Below, in pieces: positions 55,597 through 63,462 of a stretch of 63,462 nt of DNA; position 1 is the stretch's first letter, and each line of letters opens with the position of its first letter. The stretch spans positions 1 through 63,462 of the forward strand of contig NZ_WTLB01000026.1 in NCBI RefSeq assembly GCF_011378855.1, in the 5' to 3' direction. A program made the translations under genes and the position numbers. The notes beneath the pieces were generated by a model, which did not search any database, had not been told where the DNA came from, and was given only the letters and a program-made list of their open reading frames with translations. This stretch comes from Pseudoalteromonas sp. Z1A8 (GTDB lineage: Bacteria; Pseudomonadota; Gammaproteobacteria; Enterobacterales; Alteromonadaceae).

Positions 55597-56514
55597 ATGG
55601 ATACTATTATTGGCATTAAAACAATCATCGCGGTTGTTGAAACAGGCTCTTTTACAGCCGCAGGCGACAGACTAGGGCTTTCAAAGGCGCTGGTCAGTAA
55701 ATACGTGGGCATTGTAGAGCAAGACTTAGGGGTTAGATTATTTAACCGCTCCACGCGCAGAATTTCGATTACCGAAGCGGGGCAAAGTTATTACGCAAGC
55801 GTAGTGCCCGTTATTGAAAGCTACAGCGAAATGCTCGATAACTTATCGGGTCAAACAGCGCTTGCCAGCGGAAAGCTTAGGGTGAGTGCGCCGGTGTCGT
55901 TTGGTGAATCAAACCTTGCGCCGTTAATGCCTGAGTTACTGAGCCGATACCCTGATTTAAGTATTGATTTAGTGCTTTCTGACAAAACAATTGATTTGCT
56001 AGAAGAGGGGGTTGATTTAGCAATTAGAATTGGCAGTGTGTCTGACTCTAATTTAATTGCGAGGCAAATTACCAGTTACCCTTTAATTTTATGTGCTTCG
56101 GCAGATTATATAAACCGCTTTGGTGCTCCTACGAGCGTTGAAGAGCTTGAACAACACGCCACAGTGATTGATAGCAACTTTAAAATAGGTCGCCATTGGC
56201 CTCTAGTTTCACCAAGTGGTGAGGCATTAACGGCAAGCGTAAACTCGCGTGTTTCGGTTAATAATCCACAAGCTGTAAAAGAGGTGGTTGTAGCGGGTGG
56301 CGGTATTGGCTTAATCCCTGAAATAGTGGTGAGAGACGATATTGCATCGGGTAAGCTTGTGCAGGTTATGCGGGATTATAAAACATTTGAGTTTGGTTTA
56401 TTTGCTATTTATCCGCATAGAAAATTTGTGGCTCAAAAGGTGACGTCGTTTATTCAGTTTTTATTCGAAAAGTTTGAAGCTAAGCCAAAAACAAAAAAGC
56501 CTAAAATCAGTTAA
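55597..56514 (+). CDS. LysR-family transcriptional regulator
   Basis: This LysR protein has about 305 aa. The helix-turn-helix is in VVETGSFTAAGDRLGLSKALVS and RLFNRSTRRISIT. It resembles the subgroup often found beside GST or quinone-handling genes (the LYSR group with DLVLSDKTIDLLEEGVDLAIRIG). ATG at 55597 gives the family N terminus; an upstream in-frame TTG at 55588 lacks support. It is divergent from the GST gene. The stop codon lies inside a terminator hairpin. Confidence 0.93.
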   Translation: MDTIIGIKTIIAVVETGSFTAAGDRLGLSKALVSKYVGIVEQDLGVRLFNRSTRRISITEAGQSYYASVVPVIESYSEMLDNLSGQTALASGKLRVSAPVSFGESNLAPLMPELLSRYPDLSIDLVLSDKTIDLLEEGVDLAIRIGSVSDSNLIARQITSYPLILCASADYINRFGAPTSVEELEQHATVIDSNFKIGRHWPLVSPSGEALTASVNSRVSVNNPQAVKEVVVAGGGIGLIPEIVVRDDIASGKLVQVMRDYKTFEFGLFAIYPHRKFVAQKVTSFIQFLFEKFEAKPKTKKPKIS

Positions 56515-56531
56515 GTGATTTTAGGCTTTTT
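56498..56531 (+). terminator. Terminator overlapping the LysR stop codon
   Basis: The arms agcctaaaatca and tgattttaggct (12 bp, perfect) flank a 5-base loop that contains the TAA stop, and a T run follows. It also has an A run on the other side and may work on both strands. Confidence 0.85.
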
Positions 56532-56601
56532 GGTGTGGGCTATTAAATTTATTTTTAAATAACTACTTATTTTAAAATAACCACTTACTTAAAAGTGACC
56601 T

Positions 56602-57453
56602 TTACTTCAAAATAACCACAGGCACATCGCTGTTTTCGAGCATTTTAATGGTGTTGCTGCCTACAAAAAACTGCCTTAGCTTAGAGTGGCCAAACGCACC
56701 CATTACAATTAGTTCTACATTATTTTGCTCTTTGTATTGCATTAACGAGTCAAAAATATTGCCCTCTAAAAAGCTTGCTGACACTTTAAAACCCATACTG
56801 GTGAGTTTGTATTGCGCGTTAATAAACTTTTCTTCAAGGTCTTCTTCGTTGTTTTTAATACTCACTAAATGACAATGCAAGCCGTGTAATAAACCGCCAT
56901 CAATCACTTGTTGTAGCGCTTTGTCGGCTGTTTCGCGGCCATCGTACGCAATCATAAATGATTTAGGCTGCTTAAACTTTTTAGAAATAAGCAATATTGG
57001 TTGCGAGGCGCTACGCACGAGCGTTTCGATGTGTGAACCAAGTGCATTTAAATCAACACGATGATCAACACCATTTCGACCTATAACGATTAAGCGAGTA
57101 TCATCTTTAAAATCAATAATAGCGTCGATTACATCACCGTGACGTTTAATTAATTCATAGTTTTGAATATGAGCAATTTTTGCTTGTACAGCAACCGAGT
57201 CGAGTAATTCATCTGCTAGTTTTAAAGAAACTTTACTACGGTGTTCATCGAGTTTTGTCATTTCTTCAAGCAAAGCCGATTGGGCACCTAAACCAATCGT
57301 ACCGGTGTAGTTACCTACATTAGTTTGTTGTATTTTTTCAAGCATATGTATAAAGCTAATTGATTTATCTAGCTTTTTTGAAGCCCAAATAGCAGCTTCG
57401 GTTACAGCGTGTGTAATGACAGAGCCATCGATACAGGTAATTATTTTTTCCAT
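56602..57453 (-). CDS. Tandem-UspA universal stress protein
   Basis: This protein of about 283 aa has two UspA domains. The first starts IITCIDGSVITHAVTEAAIW and ends near residue 140 (IVIGRNGVDHRVDLNALGS); the second ends GAFGHSKLRQFFVGSNTIKML, matching the ATP-binding G-x2-G-x9-G(S/T) motif. ATG 57453 follows AAGGAG. It is 10 bases downstream of the SulP gene, and SulP-Usp pairs are a known arrangement, so it probably regulates the transporter. Confidence 0.92.
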   Translation of the reverse strand: MEKIITCIDGSVITHAVTEAAIWASKKLDKSISFIHMLEKIQQTNVGNYTGTIGLGAQSALLEEMTKLDEHRSKVSLKLADELLDSVAVQAKIAHIQNYELIKRHGDVIDAIIDFKDDTRLIVIGRNGVDHRVDLNALGSHIETLVRSASQPILLISKKFKQPKSFMIAYDGRETADKALQQVIDGGLLHGLHCHLVSIKNNEEDLEEKFINAQYKLTSMGFKVSASFLEGNIFDSLMQYKEQNNVELIVMGAFGHSKLRQFFVGSNTIKMLENSDVPVVILK

Positions 57454-57463
57454 TACATTCTCC

Positions 57464-58954
57464 TTAATGACCGCCAAGTAGTTTTTCGACTTCTTCAGGG
57501 TTATTGTGCACACCAAACTTATCAACAACGGTTTCGGTTGCGCTATTCATACCAATAACATCAACTGTTGCGCCTTCACGCCTAAATTTAATAACCACCT
57601 TATCGAGAGACGATACACCGGTTATATCCCAAAAATGTGCATGGGTTAAATCTATTACTACATTAGCAACTGCATTTTTAAAATCGAACGACGCTATAAA
57701 TTGCTCCGCAGAGGCAAAAAATACTTGGCCGACTACTTCATAAGTTATTTGGTCGTTGATTTCATCATGATTGGTTTTAACCACCATAAAGCGGCCAATT
57801 TTATTGGCAAAAAACAACGTTGCTAACAATACGCCAACTAAAACACCAATGGCTAAGTTATGCGTGGCAACAACCACAATAACGGTTGAAATCATCACTA
57901 CATTTGATGAAAGCGGGTTCTTTTTTAAATCTTTAACGGATGTCCACGAAAACGTACCAATCGATACCATAATCATTACTGCAACTAATGCCGCCATAGG
58001 AATTAAACGCAGCCACTCATCTAAAAACACCACCATGATGATTAAAAATAAACCAGCAATAAAGGTTGAAAGTCGTCCACGACCGCCCGATTTAACGTTG
58101 ATGATTGACTGTCCAATCATGGCGCAACCCGCCATACCACCAAATAAACCTGCGCCAATATTTGCAATACCTTGACCTTTACACTCTTTATTACGATCGC
58201 TCGTTGTATCAGTTAAGTCATCAACAATAGTGGCGGTCATCATTGACTCAAGTAAGCCGACAACAGCAAGACCAATTGAGTAGGGTAAAACAATTTGCAG
58301 TGTTTCGAGTGTTAGCGGTACATCAGGCCATAAAAATATAGGCAGAGTGTCAGGCAGTTCGCCCATGTCGCCAACGGTTCTTATATCAAGCCCTAAAAAC
58401 AGTGAAACAAGCGTAATAACAACAATACACACTAAAGGAGAGGGAAGTATTTTGCCAATAGTGGGAATATACGGAAATAAGTAAATAATACCCAAGCCCG
58501 CTGCGGTCATCGCATAAACATGCCAGGTAACATCGGTAAGCTCTGGTAACTGCGCCATAAATATTAAAATTGCCAATGCGTTTACAAACCCAGTAACAAC
58601 AGAGCGTGATACAAACCGCATTAACTCACCAAGCTTTAAAAACCCTGCAAATATTTGTATTACGCCAGTAAGTAAGGTAGCAACAAGTAAATATTCAAGA
58701 CCGTAGTCTTTAACCAGCGTGACCATTAGCAGCGCCATTGCTCCGGTTGCCGCCGAAATCATTCCTGGGCGTCCGCCTACAAAGGCAATAATAACCGCGA
58801 TACAAAATGAGGCGTATAACCCCACCTTTGGATCAACACCCGCAATAATAGAAAAGGCAATAGCTTCAGGTATAAGGGCAAGCGCCACAACAATACCAGC
58901 AAGCACATCGCCACGAATATTAGAGAGCCAATCTCTTTTTACGTGATCAAACAT
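57464..58954 (-). CDS. SulP-family anion transporter with STAS domain
   Basis: This transporter of 496 aa has about 12 TM helices. Signature stretches are [37 protein letters not shown] and [25 protein letters not shown]. The C-terminal 90 residues form a STAS domain. It is similar to BicA-like bicarbonate/sodium symporters and to sulfate transporters, so substrate is bicarbonate or sulfate. It forms an operon with the downstream UspA gene. Confidence 0.93.
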   Translation of the reverse strand: MFDHVKRDWLSNIRGDVLAGIVVALALIPEAIAFSIIAGVDPKVGLYASFCIAVIIAFVGGRPGMISAATGAMALLMVTLVKDYGLEYLLVATLLTGVIQIFAGFLKLGELMRFVSRSVVTGFVNALAILIFMAQLPELTDVTWHVYAMTAAGLGIIYLFPYIPTIGKILPSPLVCIVVITLVSLFLGLDIRTVGDMGELPDTLPIFLWPDVPLTLETLQIVLPYSIGLAVVGLLESMMTATIVDDLTDTTSDRNKECKGQGIANIGAGLFGGMAGCAMIGQSIINVKSGGRGRLSTFIAGLFLIIMVVFLDEWLRLIPMAALVAVMIMVSIGTFSWTSVKDLKKNPLSSNVVMISTVIVVVATHNLAIGVLVGVLLATLFFANKIGRFMVVKTNHDEINDQITYEVVGQVFFASAEQFIASFDFKNAVANVVIDLTHAHFWDITGVSSLDKVVIKFRREGATVDVIGMNSATETVVDKFGVHNNPEEVEKLLGGH

Positions 58955-59215
58955 GTAAGTAACCTAATTAGTTAGTTTCCCAAAGTATAGGGGAATATTT
59001 TATTTTAATAACAGTGATTCTCGCGCAGACGGCGATTAGGGTTGCACATAGCGTACAAATAAATGAAAGGGGGCATTAACTCAGGGCGGCGTAAGTTTCA
59101 AAAAAGAAAGGCTCCTGTGGTTGGTTAATTTACTCTAATAACAGTACAAAAATACCATAAGGGTAAATTTTTTGTAGTAGCGAACTAAAGTCCTGAGAAT
59201 TTTTTATTAGTAAAA
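58955..59215. other. Non-coding gap upstream of the SulP gene
   Basis: I see no gene here. The right part grades into the decayed IS256 remnant. The promoter of the SulP-Usp operon should lie in the first 100 bases, but no strong match is obvious. Confidence 0.5.
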
Positions 59216-59280
59216 GCTGGGCTGTATTTCTGAAAAACAATTAACATACTTTGTAGAACTGCTCATTATAAATAATGTCC

Positions 59281-59830
59281 TTAAAATAATATTCGAATTT
59301 AATAATAAATCGACTCAAGCCATTTCACATTTTCTTATCAGCAACGTCCACTTTTAGGATGTCGCTCTATCGTAAGAAAAACTACTTATCTTCTTACGTC
59401 ATAAGACGAAAATAGGTTACGTTTTTTAAATCGCTTTTCTATGTTTTGATGTATTTGAATAACGTATCTAGGTTTTCCAATACGCTCGCTAATATAGGTA
59501 TTTATTATTCCTACGGAGCAGAATATATTAAGCTCGAGTAACGCATTATTTCAGTCTCAGATTGATGTATGCGTTTTAAATTTTGTGATCTTTCAAGAAA
59601 TCCTTCACTACAATCAATAGTTATGATGAAGGTTATTTACACCTCGACTTTGTAATTTAGTCAGTGTAGTTAGCCAGAACTTAATGCCTTCATTTTCTGA
59701 TATCCACATGCAGAGTAATTCTTTATGACCTTTCAATATTGATATATAAGGCCAAATAAATCGCTTTAGTCAGTTAATGATGCATCTAGCTACTTTAATT
59801 AACAAATGCTTCTAGCTCTCTTTTATCCAT
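59281..59830 (-). pseudogene. Decayed IS256-family transposase
   Basis: Pieces of an IS256-type transposase can be read in all three minus-strand frames. They are MDKRELEAFVN at the start (ATG 59830), IYLALYINIE and then HKELLCMWISENEG with FWLTTLTKLQSRGVNN, ITIDCSEGFLERSQ, and near the end KWTLLIRKCEMA with LSRFIIKFEY. An internal deletion of about 180 codons follows the first 11 residues, and there are several frameshifts and stops. An upstream end sequence agagtctgtataaatg at 59886-59871 may be the inverted repeat; a degenerate partner (gctgtatttctg) is near 59221. It is not functional. Confidence 0.82.
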
Positions 59831-59952
59831 AAACGCCCATCCTAAAACTTACGTGAGGATTAATGATAGGCATTTATACAGACTCTGTCACAGGATCAAA
59901 TAAAAGTTCACTTAACTTCCGTAAGAACAGAGTATAAGGCTTTAGATTTAAA

Positions 59953-60705
59953 TTACTTTTTATTTTTTTCTTGTGCATCTAACGATTCGCCATTCACTTT
60001 ACTAGAGTCATCGCTCATCAAGTATAAGTAAGTAGGCATTAAATCCTCTGGTGTAGCCAGAGTATCTCTATCCTCGCCAGGATAGGCAGCTGCACGCATT
60101 GAAGTGCGAGTAGCACCTGGATTAATACAGTTTATACGAATATTCGTTTTACCTACTTCACATGCCCATGTTTGCATCATACCTTCTACTGCAAATTTAG
60201 ATATGGCGTAAGGACCCCAAAATTCACGACCTTTGCGGCCTACACCTGATGACGTAAATACTATCGATGCATTATCAGATTTACGAAGAACGGGAAAAAG
60301 TGCTTTAGTGATCATAGCTTGTGCAGTCACGTTTACTTTCATTATGTTTTCGAACGTTGACGAGCAAAAATGTTCAAGTGGACCAAGTGAACCTAAAATA
60401 CCTGCATTATTAAGCAACCCATCAAGGCGGCCAAACTGATATTCGATTGTTGCAGCAAGGTCACGGTAGTTTTGCTTCGTTGCGCCTTTTAAGTCCATAG
60501 GCACAATTGCAGGTTTAGGGTAACCAGCATTAACTATTTCATCGTAAACACATTCAAGTTTATTAGTTGTTTTTCCTAATAAAATAACCGTAGCACCGTA
60601 TTTTGCATACGTAATTGCTGCTACTCGGCCAATACCATCACCGGCGCCTGTTATTAAAATAACTTTATCTTTAAGTGCATTTTCAGCTGCTTGATATGTG
60701 TGCAT
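59953..60705 (-). CDS. yciK: Short-chain dehydrogenase YciK
   Basis: This SDR protein of 250 aa is clearly related to E. coli YciK. The cofactor motif is ITGAGDGIGRVAA, the NNAG motif is LLNNAGILG, and the catalytic Ser, Tyr and Lys are in FTSSGVGRKG and YAISKFA. CINPGATRTSMRA and the TPEDLMPTYLYLMSDDS tail are specific to YciK. It is cytoplasmic; the substrate is not established. It is monocistronic and divergent from the lipase gene. Confidence 0.94.
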   Translation of the reverse strand: MHTYQAAENALKDKVILITGAGDGIGRVAAITYAKYGATVILLGKTTNKLECVYDEIVNAGYPKPAIVPMDLKGATKQNYRDLAATIEYQFGRLDGLLNNAGILGSLGPLEHFCSSTFENIMKVNVTAQAMITKALFPVLRKSDNASIVFTSSGVGRKGREFWGPYAISKFAVEGMMQTWACEVGKTNIRINCINPGATRTSMRAAAYPGEDRDTLATPEDLMPTYLYLMSDDSSKVNGESLDAQEKNKK

Positions 60706-60911
60706 AAAAGTACCAATTCATATAATTTTTTTGATTTTAACATAGCAAAACGTGAAGTAATCGAATTTATTGTAAAATTAGGTGGCGAAAATAGAAACTT
60801 TACGTTAAGTTTAACTGGTCTAATGTCTCATTAATAATCTGATTACATTGTTTTAACTTAATACACTGATTAAACACACTATAAAAATAAAATATGTGCG
60901 GAGCCAACAAT

Positions 60912-63341
60912 ATGAAAAAAATGCTACTTTCACTCTCGGTTACAGCTGCTTTAGCAGGTTGTGGCGGTGGAGAAACGTTAACTGATGTCAAAAATGACAC
61001 AGCACCAGTTATTCCAACAGCAACGGTTACATTTGATCCTGCTGCAGGTATATTATCGGTACCTAATGACTTATTAATGAGTGGAACTCAAGACGGTACA
61101 CTTAATATTCCTGGAGAGTTAGATGACAGCAATGTGTCTATTTCTCGTGCGGCTTATGCAAACCCTCAGCTTGCACTAGGTGCACTTGATGGCTGGTCTT
61201 CGCAAGTGCCTTATAAAATCGATTTAACATTCCCACCAAATGTGAGTTTAGATGAAGCGTCTGCTGGGACCCCAGGTACAGTAAGGATTTTTGAAGTCGT
61301 AATGGGTGCAAGCTTAACTGACGCAGAATGTTCTGTTGTAGCGGCAGGCACTGCTTGTAAATTAGTGGGTGAACTTACTTTTGGCGTTGACTTTGTAACT
61401 CAAGCTTCAGGTGATGCCGTTGCCATTATTCCTTTAAAACCATTTACAGCCGGTAGCTCATACATCAATGTATTAACTACAGGGCTTAAAGATTCTTTAG
61501 GTCGTTCTATTGAACCTTCTTCTACTTATGCCTCTGTGAGTGAAGAAGCGCCGTTAATTACAGAAGCCCAACTTGGTTTGCAAGGTGCTGTAAATAGCTA
61601 CGAAAATGTAGTGGTAAGTTCAGGCGACATTTCAAAAGACGATATTATTTTTTCTAGTGCAATGACTATTCAATCAGCAGGGCCAGTACTTGGTACTATT
61701 AAGCAATTATTAGCTGCAAGTTTGCAAAATGATGCACTGCCTACACCGATGGTTAATGTACCTGAGCAGCCAATGCTTAATGTACAACAAGTATTTGCCT
61801 CTCAGGGTATTACTGTATCAGCTGCGTTTTCTGGTGTGCAGTATCAAAAAGGTAGCATTATGCTACCAATGTATTTAGGCACACCAACAGGTACTGATAT
61901 TAGCGATTTGAACGACACATACTGGCAAGGTATGTGTGATAACGCAGTTGCAATAATTGGCTATAAAGCAATTGCAGGCGATGCTTTCCCTGTAGATCCA
62001 ATTAGCCAAAATGATGGGTTATGTTCAGCCTTGAGTGGTGGGAAATTACGTGATTTAGGGCTAGACAGTACTCGTCATTTGACTAAGTATAATACAATTC
62101 CAAAAGTACAAAGCATGGCTAATGTACCAGTACAAGTTACCAAGCCTATTCTACCTATAATTAATGGTGTTCGTGCGCAGTTAGAATTAGATCCTATCGC
62201 AATGCCTGAAGGCGGATGGCCTGTTGTTATTATGCAACATGGTATTACAACTCAAAAAGAAAGTATGCTTGCATTAACTGCACAGCTTTCGATTCAAGGC
62301 TTTGCGACTGTTGCAATTGATCATCCTCGCCACGGTGAGCGTGGAATAGATGTTGATGGTGATGGAACTGACGATTTTAATGCAACAACGGGTTCTGTGC
62401 TTAGTTACATGAACTTAAGTTCATTACTTGTTGCACGTGATAGCTTACGTCAATCGGCTGCTGATTTATTAGGCCTTCGTTTAGGCTTAAACTTTATTAA
62501 CGATGCGACGATTAACAGTAAAGATGTAACTTACATTGGTCATTCATTAGGCTCTATTGTAGCCCCTGCATTTATTGCTCAAGCTAATATGCCAATGGCA
62601 GAAACGCTTGATCCGCTATTTAATGTAAACACGGTAGCTCTTGCAAGTGGTGGCGGCGGTATAGCAAGCTTCTTACTTGAGTCCGCTGCGTTTGGCCCAT
62701 TTATTCAAGGTTCAGTACTTTCACAAGCTGGTACAACAGAAGCTGATGAATTTACTGCATACTTACAAGGAGATGCAGTTTCTAACTGTGGCTCATTTAT
62801 ACCAGACATGGAAGCTTACTTGACATGTGGTTACAACGAATATATTGCATCACTTACCACTGCGGGTGAAACGACTAAACTTACTAACATTCAAGGTGTA
62901 TTTACACAGTTTGCTTTTGCGGCGCAAACAGCGCTAGATAGTGGCGATCCAACGAACTACGCAGCCACTGTGAAAGCATTAGGTACTCCTGTTTATACAA
63001 ATGTTGTTGTGGGTGATGGTGTTGATAACAAGCCTGACCAAGTGATACCACCAATGGCAGCTAATAATCCTATTTCTGGCACAATTCCATTAGCTAACTT
63101 GATGGGTCTTGAAACAGTAAGTACTTCGCAAGCATTGAGTGAAACACCAACAAGCTATTTAGTTAAATTTACTAAAGGGCATCATGGTTCTATATTAACA
63201 CCAGCTCAAGATGCTGCACAGGCTGCAACTGTTGAAGGCAGTGCTGCCGCTAATGCAGAAATGCAGTTGCAAGTAGCTACTTACTTAGCTGCTCGCGGAC
63301 GGATGTTATTAGTTTCCAACCCTGAGGTTGTTACTGATTAA
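60912..63341 (+). CDS. Surface lipase/lysophospholipase lipoprotein (Pla-1/cef, VolA-like)
   Basis: This lipoprotein of about 809 aa belongs to the Pla-1/cef bacterial lipase family, like Vibrio VolA. The signal peptide ends LAGCGGG, placing the lipid on the cysteine. The N-terminal 280 residues form the beta-rich Lipase_bact_N-type domain (FDPAAGILSVPNDLLM). The alpha/beta-hydrolase domain has the nucleophile elbow YIGHSLGSIVAP, an oxyanion HG in IMQHGITTQ, and a terminal histidine in TKGHHGS. ATG 60912 follows a GGAG site; an upstream frame to 60894 is not supported. It should act on phospholipids or lysophospholipids at the cell surface. Confidence 0.93.
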   Translation: MKKMLLSLSVTAALAGCGGGETLTDVKNDTAPVIPTATVTFDPAAGILSVPNDLLMSGTQDGTLNIPGELDDSNVSISRAAYANPQLALGALDGWSSQVPYKIDLTFPPNVSLDEASAGTPGTVRIFEVVMGASLTDAECSVVAAGTACKLVGELTFGVDFVTQASGDAVAIIPLKPFTAGSSYINVLTTGLKDSLGRSIEPSSTYASVSEEAPLITEAQLGLQGAVNSYENVVVSSGDISKDDIIFSSAMTIQSAGPVLGTIKQLLAASLQNDALPTPMVNVPEQPMLNVQQVFASQGITVSAAFSGVQYQKGSIMLPMYLGTPTGTDISDLNDTYWQGMCDNAVAIIGYKAIAGDAFPVDPISQNDGLCSALSGGKLRDLGLDSTRHLTKYNTIPKVQSMANVPVQVTKPILPIINGVRAQLELDPIAMPEGGWPVVIMQHGITTQKESMLALTAQLSIQGFATVAIDHPRHGERGIDVDGDGTDDFNATTGSVLSYMNLSSLLVARDSLRQSAADLLGLRLGLNFINDATINSKDVTYIGHSLGSIVAPAFIAQANMPMAETLDPLFNVNTVALASGGGGIASFLLESAAFGPFIQGSVLSQAGTTEADEFTAYLQGDAVSNCGSFIPDMEAYLTCGYNEYIASLTTAGETTKLTNIQGVFTQFAFAAQTALDSGDPTNYAATVKALGTPVYTNVVVGDGVDNKPDQVIPPMAANNPISGTIPLANLMGLETVSTSQALSETPTSYLVKFTKGHHGSILTPAQDAAQAATVEGSAAANAEMQLQVATYLAARGRMLLVSNPEVVTD

Positions 63342-63380
63342 TAACCAGTAAAATAATTAACCTTTAAAAGCCACTGAAAA

Positions 63381-63462
63381 GTTAACACCATTCAGTTAAG
63401 CATGTTTTGACTTAATGGTGTACCGAGTTTTTGAAATTCGAACGGTCCTACTTTTGGGCCGT
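63381..63462. repeat. 82-bp terminal inverted repeat, right copy
   Basis: This is the exact reverse complement of bases 2-83. It begins 39 bases after the lipase stop codon and runs to the end of the window. Its inner stem (acaccatt/aatggtgt) could act as a weak terminator for the lipase transcript. Confidence 0.9.

Noticed and set aside
1..63462. Possible CRISPR array, tRNA/rRNA genes, prophage or conjugation genes
   Set aside because: No direct-repeat/spacer pattern, no cloverleaf or rRNA-like sequence and no phage or transfer genes were visible.

Overview
The window looks like a chromosomal contig from a marine gammaproteobacterium, most likely Pseudoalteromonas or a close relative in the Alteromonadales. 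This rests on low GC, polysaccharide-use genes with a GH3 lipoprotein of the ExoP type, a Pla-1/cef (VolA-like) lipase, and close similarity of YciI, YciK, NirB and MoaA-E to gammaproteobacterial families. No tRNA, rRNA, CRISPR array or prophage was seen. The two ends of the window carry the same 82-base sequence in opposite orientation.

Layout: 1-0.8 kb holds a repeat end and an unknown membrane-anchored protein. 1-8.8 kb is a beta-glucan/gluco-oligosaccharide locus: lacI, a GPH-type transporter and a GH1 beta-glucosidase on one strand, divergent from a second sugar transporter and a GH3 glucosidase, with a LacI-type operator between them. Both transporters appear frameshifted. 9-18.5 kb holds housekeeping and signalling genes: diguanylate cyclase, YfcH-like SDR, AI-2E/PerM permease, amine oxidase, a PepSY/OmpR-type regulator/histidine kinase operon, yciI and an SNF transporter.

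19-38 kb and 45-53 kb form an assimilatory nitrate and molybdenum-cofactor region: moeA, modABC, moeB, a NarK-type transporter, a PP2C-kinase fusion, a beta-barrel porin, nasC-nasA, moaA-mobA-moaB-moaC-moaD-moaE, then nasR and the nirB-nirD-cobA operon. ModABC brings in molybdate. MoaA-E, MoeA, MoeB and MobA build Moco/MGD for NasA. NarK and perhaps the porin import nitrate, NasC/NasA reduce it to nitrite, and NirBD with siroheme from CobA makes ammonium. Three sigma-54 promoters with exact -24/-12 spacing, each with NtrC-like sites upstream, precede narK, nasC and nirB. The nirB leader also holds an intrinsic terminator, which fits NasR (NIT-ANTAR) antitermination.

The two halves are separated at 38-45 kb by a LysR/PACE efflux pair, a 270-bp MITE-like element and a convergent cluster of two histidine kinases and two response regulators, one of them REC-GGDEF-EAL. 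51-63 kb holds a PNPOx-FNR-ferredoxin fusion protein divergent from nirB, a solitary PD-(D/E)XK plus TOPRIM fusion that may be a defence nuclease, a GST/LysR pair, a SulP/Usp operon, a decayed IS256-family transposase, yciK and a large lipase lipoprotein. The most notable items are the nuclease-TOPRIM fusion, the layered sigma-54/NasR control, the PP2C-kinase inside the nitrate operon, the two broken sugar transporters and the inverted repeat bounding the window.
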